Of a stretch of 60,000 bases of DNA, positions 39,759 through 49,800 are shown in pieces. This DNA comes from Hydractinia symbiolongicarpus. Lineage: Eukaryota; Cnidaria; Hydrozoa; Anthoathecata; Hydractiniidae. The position numbers were made by a program, and so were the translations under genes. Position 1 is the stretch's first letter, and each line of letters begins with the position of its first letter. The notes beneath the pieces are model-generated. The model saw nothing but the letters and a program-made list of their open reading frames with translations, was not told the origin of the DNA and did not search any database. The DNA is taken from the NCBI RefSeq assembly GCF_029227915.1, contig NC_079882.1, positions 27,830,001 to 27,890,000 on the forward strand, given 5' to 3'.

Positions 39759-42700
39759 CTACAACTCTAGCGGTACTGTATGTACGCCATCATCGAGTAC
39801 CTTTTGCTTATCATAAAAAGCCGAGAGGCCTAGCTTGTTTTGTTCGTACGTAACCATCCCCTGGTTGCGAACCCGGAAACCTACGTTTTTGGCCATGTCA
39901 ATAGAGCCATTCAACGCGTTCTTATACCTCTCCCATGTCATAGAGTTCTGCTTCTTCGACATGCCTTTACAGGAGAATTTTGTGCCCTCTTTCCCTTCAA
40001 CGAAATAGCACTTGGTTGTGTCAGCGATCATTCGATGACCTATAAATTCCGGTTTGAATAGCCCTCCTGTTCGACTCGAGTACTTATCAGTGACGAGCCA
40101 GTTTTTTACGTCTTTGTCTTACTCGTCAAGCAGTTCAGGGCGAACGACATCTCGTAACTCTTCCCCAGAGATGGCAAAATAGGCACTGTCCGTATCCATG
40201 TAAATATATTCAAAGTCTCGACGATCCACGTACTTGTCGATGAAGTCATAATAGAACTCAAGCATGCGCAATTTGGCCAGCTGGTACACCGCAATGCCGC
40301 ACTGGTACGCTCTGTCGATATGCACCTTTTTCTTTCCTTCTCGGATCTCGTAAGCATCACCTATCTCTTCAAGATCTTCAAGGTACGGCGATCTCATCGC
40401 TGCATCCACCTTCTTTTCATCTCTCGTAAAGGTGGTGTTCGCGTGCCTCGCTTGATCTTCGATCATTTTCCCATAGAACGAGGTCCCTTTCAGCTTTGCC
40501 GTATCTCCAGCAATACGCTTGTCAGGATCCTTATCGGCTTGTCGTCGTGCATCCGCAATTTCTTCCGGAAACCACGCAAACGGTTTACCTCGCTTATATT
40601 TGATACATTGGTGAAACGCTGTCACCTTCAGGCCATGGTCAAGGTACCACTCGAGCAAGGTTGTGAACAGCAAGATCTTTTCAGCTTTCAAGACCCCGAG
40701 CAGCTTACGTGTACCTGGAACACGCTTGCGCCCTGTTGCTTTTAGGTACTCGTGCATGTGCTCGGGGATTTGATCGTCGGGTATCTCCTTGACCACAAAT
40801 AGCGGAGCCATCTCGCTAAACTTTTCATGCAGCTCCAGAGGGACCTCGATGTTGACCTGCGCAAAACCAAAGAGGGATCCATTTTGCATACCTTCTATCA
40901 ACAGTCTGATGTTGTGCTCAGCCGTGGGTGTATCAATCTTGAGCAGCTTCTCTTTACCGCATGGAAAGTAGTTCATCAACCTACTCGGGTACAGCAGGTT
41001 CGCGTCAAACCCCAGAACAGTTTTGCACTTCCGTGGCTCCTGGTAAATGTGGGATCTGACACCTGTCACGTCGCTCTCGTGGTACCTACAGAACACGATG
41101 GCAGGCCCTCCCACCATGCCCGTCTGGAAGAGCTCGTAGGCCTCATTCTTCGTGCACTAAGTGCAAGCCTTTTGCACCTTTTTGCACGCCTTGCAACTCT
41201 TTCCTTTGCATCCCCCTGCACATTTTTTTTTCTTTGCATGTCTTGCATTTTTTACCCCTGCATGCCTTGCATTTTTCCCCTTTGCAAGTCTCGCAATTCT
41301 CACCTTTCTTTCTCTTTCCACCACAACCCTCGCATGGTCTACCGTTACACACCTCGCAAACGTTACCCTCACACTCTTTACACTGTTCTCGAGCTTTCTT
41401 GCACGCCTCGCAGCCCTCCCCTTTGCACGGTTTGCTTTCACACTTGTGTTCGCACGGCTCTCCTGGAGCGTAGAGCTCTAGCTTTGGATTCAGTCGTAGA
41501 GACTTGTTCAAGACGTAGCGCATCAATACACCTGGAATGCTTACTGCGTCTTTCAAAATGTCTATCTCGTCGTCGTAGTACTGCCGCCTTGTCTTGTCCA
41601 CTGCTTCGATGAAAGGTTCCACGTCGGCTAAATTGTACTCACGCAACCAGTCCATCATGGTGACGCAGCCTTGCTTGTAAAACTCTGCACGGATTGTTTC
41701 GTACTCATCAAGAGAGAGGGTGTTTTTACCACTAAGACTGCTATAGAAGTTCTTGTGCTCCACGGGGCCGACGTGGTTTAGCTTCTCATAGATCGTCAGC
41801 CACTCGTATGGGAACACCAGCTTTTCGAGCTTGCAATCCAGAGACTTGCACCATAGGTCGTAGCTCATACCAGGAGCTATAAAATATTTGATATCGAGAA
41901 ATTTGAACCTCGAGGTCGTGAGGAACACGTAGTTGTTGTCTTTCTTCGCCACTTTGATCTTATCGCTATCGTATCTGGCAATTTGATCGACAAAGTACCG
42001 CTTGATCATGTTCAGGTCATACTTGCCACTGTTAAAACCGATCACAGGCACTTGATGCTCCCACACATCCCATGCCTTCTGAGTCTTGTCCGAAAGCATG
42101 TTAAAATCATTGGGTCTCGGGTACATTCTCTCCAACTCTTCCACAATGAGGGCGTGTCTCTTTTCGAGCTTCTCCACAAATTGTTTAACCAAGATCTTAG
42201 GATCATCGTGCTTTAAGAACGTTGGATCTCCGTTCAGACTATCGTGAATAGCGACGCTGACCGGTACATGCTCCGAGATGTATTTTAGATCGGATGTTTG
42301 CCGCTGGTTCAGAGGGAGCAAAAGGGCCTCGAAATCAAACACGATGTAGTGAGGATAGGGTCGAAATTCTTTCTTAAAGTACCTCTTAGCTTTGGGCGGG
42401 CTCTCACACTCCCACACTGTCACGAGGTTGTAGCCAAGTTTTCGGATGCCTTCCTCCTTTGACTTGGTGGCAATATATTGATTTTTGTTCGTGTTTGTTC
42501 CTTGGCAGGGGCATCCGTGCCACTTGCAACCGTGGTACTCATAGACTGTCCTGGTCTGAGGTTCATAGCCGTCTACCTTGTAGACCTCATTTTTTTTCTC
42601 CCTGTAGCGTATGACTCGTTCTCCTCCATGCCCACAGAGTGCGTGATGAATGTGCCTTCCAGTTTCCCTCGACATGTATTCTATCCATTTACAAGCGTCA

Positions 42701-44005
42701 TAGCTGAAGCCCTCACCGTAAAAGACCTTCTCTGACTTGCTAGACATGCGCTTGACCTTCTCGCCTTTGCAGATGATAGTCGGCTTTTTTCCTTCCATAT
42801 CTTCTTATGTCTCGTAAGATCTCCGCTGCTTGTAAACATTTGCTTGCAGGCTTCGCATTCCCATTTCTGTCGTGCTAGTACGTCTAAATCCTTGATGTAG
42901 AAACAGTGTCCATCCAGCATACCAAGGTTGATTGTGTCTAAATCTTTTTTGTATTGATTCTGACCGTACACGAGTCTCCATGGCGCTTTCTCAGAGTTGG
43001 TCTTGGGTTCAAAGACTCTGATGTTGATCTTGAAACGCTTCGCTATGCCCTCGAAGTCAACGAGCTTCGAAGCACGTACTTCTTCCCGCTTTAGTTTGGG
43101 ATTCTTGTAGTACTCGCGTGCTAGTTTGAGGGCTGGCCTTGTAAGGTACTCTGTTCCACGTTCTACCCTGGCCCTCTTTTCGATGGCTAGGCATCGCCAG
43201 ACACATAGGTTGTCCGTTCGCTCTTCTTTACCATCCACAGCGTAGATGCACCTCTTTTTTCGCAACCAGTCTGGCAAAGGTCCACAGCCTAACAGGGGCT
43301 CTTTTTGGAAATGATCTTGATCTGCACATGGTTGAAGACTATTTTCCCTTCGTACGATTCTGGGGTCTCGATTGTTCTTTCTGGTGGCAAGTACGCCTTC
43401 CCCCAAAACTCGTTATCTCCAAGATCTAATCGCTGCATTTCACATTTTTCGATAAAGGCTTCGATTTCAGCTAGGCTCGTAAGCGAGCCGCTTCCCTTGG
43501 TTTTGTGATACGGAGCCGTGCCACCTCCTGCTTCGTAGATGGTGCAAGCAAAACTGTAGACTACCTGGACTCTCATGTCTATGTAGGGCGTAATTTTTCG
43601 CATGATGGCCTCCGCCAGTGGCTGATTAAGGTTCTTGTTGAACCGCCATGTCTTGACGCGATTTCCGTCTTCCAACATCTGTGTGTCATTTTCGTCAAAA
43701 ATATGCTGAATGTCTTCGACGCCTTCGGATCGGTTTTTCTCTTGTGAGAACATGTGCTTGATGTCTTCGACTCCGCTGTATTCGTTTTGTATGTCTCCAG
43801 CATCGTAAAAGTCCTCTTGCGCCTCGGCTTCGATTTCATCGTGCAGCGTTGCCCTTCCAGCAATTTGCTCCTTCGCCCTGTTATAATAAGAAGTGACAGT
43901 GTCTCGCACGCTCTGTAGTCGAACCGCAAGAGCATCGCGAGTTGCTGCTACTGGCGCTGAGACAGCGCTGTATAGCTTGGTGATTGCATTCTTGAACCAA
44001 CTCAT
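39759..44005 (-). pseudogene. protein-primed-type DNA polymerase B of Polinton (broken)
   Basis: One gene of about 1,415 codons. In order: MSWFKNAITKL start inside the terminal repeat; an amphipathic/acidic region; a DNLCVWRCLAI region; a C2H2 finger (CEACKQMF..H); a VDGYEP..YEYHGCKWHGC nuclease-like zinc region; exonuclease motifs FDFEAL and FNSGKYDLN. A Cys-rich insert (41160-41475) follows, then motif A FDANLLYPS, motif B LKGTSFYGK and motif C YMDTDSAYF, ending VPLEL. Frame changes near 43300, 42800 and 41230, plus stops at 41157 and 40119, break it. It would copy the element using a terminal protein primer. Confidence 0.9.
41160..41475 (-). other. Cys-rich CxxC array inside PolB
   Basis: About 105 residues between the exonuclease and palm parts of PolB repeat short units such as CKGEGCEACKK, CEVCNGRPCEGC and CKGEKCKACRGKKCKTC, with at least ten CxxC-type pairs. 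The usual Polinton PolB has only a short linker here. A run of nine T bases (about 41223-41231) in this array coincides with a frame change. Likely zinc-binding; expanded by tandem duplication. Confidence 0.75.
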
Positions 44006-44373
44006 TTCTCTTTATTATATACAGATTTTGGACTTTCGGAGTTTTTTTTGAAGTGGACAAAATTTGAGTAGAGAACTTTCCTTTCTACTCAAGCAGTTTT
44101 GTCTAGTGCCGTCATTTTTGATGATGTCAGCAGTTTTGTCGAGTGCCGTCATTTTTGATGATGTCATGTCGGGTGCCGTCATTTTTGATGATGTCAGCAG
44201 TTTTGTCGAGTGCCGTCATTTTTGATGATGTCACGTGGCGTGTTTACTCCTTTGAGGCATGATGAAATCTGTGACGTCACAGATTTTTTAGGGGGTCTAA
44301 AAGCAACGTTTTTTAATAGGGGTTTGACCGTGGAAAACCAAAAACCCGGTTATAAGGGTGTACTATACTAGCT
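43984..44373 (-). repeat. right terminal inverted repeat of young Polinton
   Basis: Reverse complement of 26841-27230 with five substitutions. Contains the PolB promoter-like TATATAATAAAG box, the first seven PolB codons, the iterons (about 44101-44236) and the CRE palindrome. ATTTT follows at 44374-44378, matching 26836-26840. Confidence 0.95.
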
Positions 44374-44378
44374 ATTTT

Positions 44379-45724
44379 CCTTGAAGCGTACAGAAATAAC
44401 ATCAATATGTTAATTTTATTGTTTATAAAGCGGTAATTAATAAAACAGCCAACAGTAGGCTCTAGACATGTGCATTTATAATACTTCTGGTTTGTTGTTG
44501 CATCTGTTTTTAACAACGGTGGACTACAGAAAGAGCTCAGATTGTTCTCCACTATAATTAACCTTGTTTGCTTTTATTTTCATTTGCAAATGATTTAAGA
44601 GGACGACTCTTTATCATTTGAACTGTCATGTAGCAGAAATTTTTTTTTGCGGAGAATTTTTGACTAAAATAAACGTTCTCAATATTTCATGGTGGCGCAA
44701 AATTAAATTTTAACATGAAAATGAGGTTAAGTCAGACAAAGTTTAGGACGGCAACTTACAAGGCATTGATTATAAAAACAATATTATAAACATGGAACGC
44801 TTTTTTAAAATGCAGCTAGGACTAACTTACAAAACAGGTTTTCTGTTTTAGCAAAGTCGAAGCCGAAAGTTACTTACTTGAAGGATAGTTTCCACTAAGT
44901 TAAAAAGGCATTTTTACTCACTTAAATCCTATGTCTTGACACCTCAACTACTTTTTAAGCTAAAACCACACAGCGTATACAGTCATAATGTTATTTAAAA
45001 AAACACATGAATAAACCATGAATAAACCATCAATTTTTCTCAACATTGTAGCACTATCTCAGACAAAAGTAAGTGAAATATTTTCGATAGAATTTTCTCA
45101 AAGATCTTGATTTCCGTTCTACTAAAAGAAATCATTCTTCGCTTTCTTATTTTCTCCAAATATTTTCTTCGGCACTTACTGCCCTATCTCACCCTCCCCT
45201 TTCCTTAGAAGCAAAGTTATCTTTAACCAGCCTAGGTAAGCATTTCTCCAATTTTTGGCACTGCCAACAGATTCTCTTACTTGTCTACATTATTGACAAC
45301 TATGCTTGTGAAAAGAGGGGCGGACGATGACCATATAAGTAGACGTGTTACCTAATGTAATACATTAAATACCAGTGCAAAATACACAATACAAAACAAA
45401 CAACTAGCTAGCTAGCTAAACAACAGAAAAAATATAAAACAAAAGTTTATAGTTACACCAGTTAACAACTTAGTTTCAGAAATAAATGATGTAAACAAAC
45501 TTTGTGTGCATCACTTCGCTGAACATGAATTGATATTGTAATGGGTTTATCCTTTCCATAAAATCAGTGCTCTATAGTTATATAATTGTACAGTAATTAA
45601 AACGTAAAATATCGTGTTGACGTTATTTTTTTTACATAATTAAGCAGTCAATACTACTATCTGTTCAGTTAAAACTGTTTTATATACAATTATTGTTTCT
45701 TTTATTTTCATGTCAGCATTAGTT
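44379..45724. other. gene-free host sequence right of the young Polinton
   Basis: AT-rich, probably downstream of host gene 2. No exon or repeat recognised. Confidence 0.4.
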
Positions 45725-46059
45725 TCATCTGAATAATCGAAAGATTCGACCAAGATGACCAAAAACCAGAACCTTGAATCTCCTTACTTTAAGGAAAATT
45801 GTTTCCTTAGGTTTATTTTTGAGATCTTCCTTATATTCTAGAATTTTCTCCAATGGCACACCCAGCTCACTTGGTCTCACATACTTAAAATTGACGCCAT
45901 ACTTTTTCGACATTTCTGTTCGCATCTTCAACAATTCTTTGCCATGTTTGTAGTTCAATTTTTCAATCAAATCATCCACACGCTCAATCATGTCGCGAAA
46001 TTCTTGTATTGTGTTCCGAGCCAAGAGCTTTAACTCCCTATGAAGCTGTTCTTTTATCT
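45725..46059 (-). CDS. possible last exon of host gene 2 (cytoplasmic helical tail)
   Basis: Open from an acceptor (TTGTCTTTAG) to a stop. Encodes a charged helical segment (IKEQLHRELKLLARNTIQEF, later KKYGVNFKYVRPSELG). It would join only if the exon at 46532-46840 uses a weak internal donor (CTAA before GTGAAT, phase 1). Otherwise it is an alternative terminal exon or a separate gene. Confidence 0.4.
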
Positions 46060-46531
46060 CTAAAGACAAAGGGTTTAACTAGACTTAACCCTAAAGTATG
46101 TCACTTATCCTTTGAATCGACATTTTTAAAAAACATTGCATTATGGCATGTCGACTGCCAATACAAAACCTTAAAACAGCTACGATATCGCCAAAAAGCA
46201 TTTTTTTAAATTCACTTTTCAGAATACGCTTTGTGGAACTTTAGGGTAGCCTAATTTTGTAAAATATACATGTAGAAACGTTTCTTTTGCAATATTTCCA
46301 CTTTTCGATTGGCTTGTGTATGTTTTTACAAAAATTTGCAAACAAATAGCTACATCGCTAGTTTGAAAAAGATTCTTACAGAAGGAGTTGATTCAATACC
46401 AAGGTAAGTGTTATTTATGGATCTGTGGTCGTTGGATGCCAAATATGATATTGAAGTTAGTTGATTTGTTTGTTAGTTGAGTTAGTTGATTTTAGAGTTC
46501 AAAAATGTTGTTTTTGTTGTAATAAAGCCTA

Positions 46532-46840
46532 TCAACTCCATTCACTTAGCTTTCGTTTAAGACCCAAAATCGAAAAGGAATATTTTTTTTGTAGGCTCTT
46601 TAAAAATTCATTTTTTAGCACGTAATCTGGTAACGTATTACCTAAAGTTGTATGCACTTTTCCTCTTAATTTCTTTATTCTTCTTCGTCTGAACACTTCG
46701 TAAATGAGACCAAACACAAAGAACGTCAGGAAAAGTACCAATAAAATCTTTAAGATGTAGTTGTACATTTTCGCTTGCCAGCTGATAATATCGATTGGTG
46801 TATTGCCGCTTGGCTTTGATGTCTTGATATCACTGTATTT
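46532..46840 (-). CDS. host gene 2 exon: last membrane helix and tail
   Basis: Phase-0 exon. KYSDIKTSKPSGNTPIDI leads to the membrane helix ILKILLVLFLTFFVFGLIY, then VFRRRRIKKLRG (positive-inside) and a ~45-residue cytoplasmic tail ending KLSEWS at a stop. Confidence 0.65.
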   Translation of the reverse strand, partial: KYSDIKTSKPSGNTPIDIISWQAKMYNYILKILLVLFLTFFVFGLIYEVFRRRRIKKLRGKVHTTLGNTLPDYVLKNEFLKSLQKKYSFSILGLKRKLSEWS

Positions 46841-49800
46841 CTACAAAAAGCACATCTTGCAACAGAAGATCTCTTTTGTAAATAAATTTCTAATTTAAAT
46901 AATAAAATTAGACAGATAAATACCTTCAAAAGCTCTGCAATAGCTGCGTCGGAAACAAAAGTGTTATCCGCTGCAAATTTTCTTCCACACACTTTTAGTT
47001 TTTCCATCTCACCAAATGCAGCCACACCAAAATCAGTTGGTACATTAAAAGCTTTTTTAACAAACAAGCCATAGGCAGAGATATTAAGTTTAAGTGCTTC
47101 AGCGACATACCTATCCAGCAAGGCGTACTTTACAGATTGCTGATGCAAGGGTGACAACACTTCTTCATAAGATTGGTATGGTGTATCTATAACGACACAC
47201 AAGTTTTTTTACTGGTAACATACATTGTGCTTTCCCAAAAATATAGAACTTGACCTCCTTTTATATCCTATCCTTATAAATTAAAAAATATTTATCTATA
47301 TGGAGAGAAATAAAAAACACATCTATATAAGCAAATTTTAGTTGTTGCTTTGAAAAAACATCTTGCTGTCTGTCTTTTGCGGCCTTAAATGGCATCAATA
47401 ATAAGTTTATTAACGGTGAAACTGAAAAAGATGATAAAAATGCGTTTGAAATATGCCAAGCGTAGTTATAAGTATTCTCATTGTATGTTAAACATTATTA
47501 AGATGGGACGAAATTTTAAATTTTTTTAAAAAATCCATGGCGCCGGCAAATTTAATCCAAGTCAATTTACTACGATAACCTTGAGCCGACAAATTAATTC
47601 CTGCAACATAAAAAAATATTAGTAACCAAAAGACTAAATCCATACTTTAAATACGAATGATATAAAAAAACAAAACAGCTAAGAAAAAATGTCTATAACA
47701 CGATTCCAAATCAAAGAGTTCAATCGAGTCCACCAGTTATGATTTCGATAAATATTTGCATTCTGTATAATTTCACGATTCTTTGTTTACATTTTAATTT
47801 ACAATTATAGTTTCTGCGAATGGAATAGATCTACAGTGCCCTGAAATGTCTAAGTTAACTATTGACTTTGATATTATTTATTTTCTACTCAAGAAACAAG
47901 GGGCATGGTTGTAAGTTAAATTGCATTCATATACTAGCTTTGTCATATATTATAAAGAAATAAACTGACGTGTGTCAAAGTTTTTAGCATTTTTCTTCCC
48001 ATAAGCATATTCCGATGTTCCATACAATGCCAATATCTAAGAGTTAAAAGAGATGTGCTTATAAAAAATGTAATTGTCTACTGGTAAAACATTTAGTTGG
48101 TTTTTAACTATTATTACCTTATCTTCTGGAAATTTTTGAGATATAGAAGCAATTACTGATACTGACATAGCAGAAGAAAGACTGCCAGTTACGATTCCAG
48201 TTAACACCAAACCAAGAAGTGTCCAAATCACAATGTATGCGCGTCCCCTTGTAGTCTCTGGTACCTTATCACCATACCTATCAGAAAAATGCACGGTTGA
48301 TGTAGAGTTTACATTTGTTGAAAGTTCCTTTGTTTGTAAAGTTGATGGTAGTCACGATTAAATTTTTCATTAAAACAGATAAAGAAAGAAAACCTACCCA
48401 ACCGTGGTACTTGTCATTACAGCTAAATATAATCCTTCAAATAATCCGCGAATAGATATTCCGCGTCCTTTGTGTTCGACTTTTGTTGGCTCCTATGAAA
48501 GGATAACTGTTATTATAATTTTTTTTTTATATTGTGCGCAAAATTAAACTACTAAACGATACTTAGGAGGAAAATTTAAAAATTATTAATCGATGCAAAA
48601 ATATACCAAACTTTATGCAACAAAAACTTACACAAAACCAAAATAGAGCACCAAACAGAGAATTCAATAGAATGAACAGACCACATAATGGCAACGCATC
48701 GAGAATGCCATGAAATAGCTTTGTCTCTGCTTTTGTAGCAGCTTCTACTGCATCATCCGGAACTTCAAGCAGTACAAAACCAGGCGTAGTGACTATCGCT
48801 ATATGCGAATAACCGTATGTGTATTTTCCAGTGTCCATTCTTGGCATTTGCAATCCAGTGCCATTTACAGTAAAATTCTTTATATCACTGAATGAATTCA
48901 AATCAACGCGATTGTAAGAGATGTAAACACTTTGATTGAATGAAGTGCAATTGTGAGCACATGTCAGCAGCATTTGTTCAGTTAAATCCATTAAAATACC
49001 TTTTGGACGGAAATTGTGTCCAATTGGATAATCAATGTAAGGTGGATACACCATGTAATCGATTTTCAACTTTGCTTGTGGAACGCGACAGGTGTCTACA
49101 AAGTAACAGGTGTTAGGATTTAGCAGACAGTGCAATACTATAAAATAACAATATGTTTCCGCAGCTATAAGGTTATAAAGTTATCACACAGGTATTTTAA
49201 AAGGCTGAGTCGCTGTTTTAGTGAGCAACTTTCAACCTTATATTACGTATTTGTGATCAAGTGATTATTTTGAATACTGTTTGTGTTATCGTTGCAGAAT
49301 CATCAAGAGAGTTAAAACGATAATATAACGCATATTAATTCAACAGGTTAAGATTTTATTTAAAAAGGCCCCTAAAAAGATCCAATAAGATGAGCAGCAA
49401 CTTTTTTCCAATTGTATTTTGGAGAAAGTTCGGTGGAGGCGGTTATTCAAGTCGAAAGCCAGTGAAACAACCCATGAAAATTTACTCATCACTATTCGAC
49501 CTACCGGATTTGGCTCACTGACAGACGAACAGCAAACATTCGACTGGTCGGCAAACCGCGGATAAATCCACGGGTCCGCCCGTCCTTTTTATATTTCGTG
49601 TGTCCTTAGCGAAAGTATAAAATCGTTAGTAAACAATTAATTATTAAGTATTATTTAAGTATTATTAATATAGAAATTAAAATTATAGAAATTCAGGTCA
49701 GAGTTACACTTTGGTTAAAAGAAATAGAACATCTGGAAAAGGAAGAGGCGTGGCTGTTTATGTCAAAAACAATATTAATTTTAAGCAAAGGTTGGATTCA

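Larger units (their letters stand above)
26841..44373 (+). mobile_element. near-complete Polinton/Maverick element, 17,533 bp
   Basis: Two 390-bp terminal inverted repeats begin with AG (AGCTAGTATAGTACACCC) and are flanked by ATTTT on both sides. Polintons usually duplicate 6 bp; here only 5 bp match. Inside are integrase, PolB, A32-type ATPase, capsid and penton-like genes, plus about a dozen accessory genes. The interior is clearly more GC-rich than the host. The repeats differ at only five sites, which points to a recent insertion. Several core genes nevertheless carry frameshifts or stops. No Ulp1/adenovirus-type protease was found. Confidence 0.93.

Noticed and set aside
40320-41612. Long plus-strand ORFs opposite PolB (141 and 261 codons)
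   Set aside because: They mirror the PolB coding strand and its Cys-rich repeats; antisense shadows.
46501-46531. AATAAA near 46520 as poly(A) signal of host gene 2
   Set aside because: It is on the plus strand, opposite to the gene.
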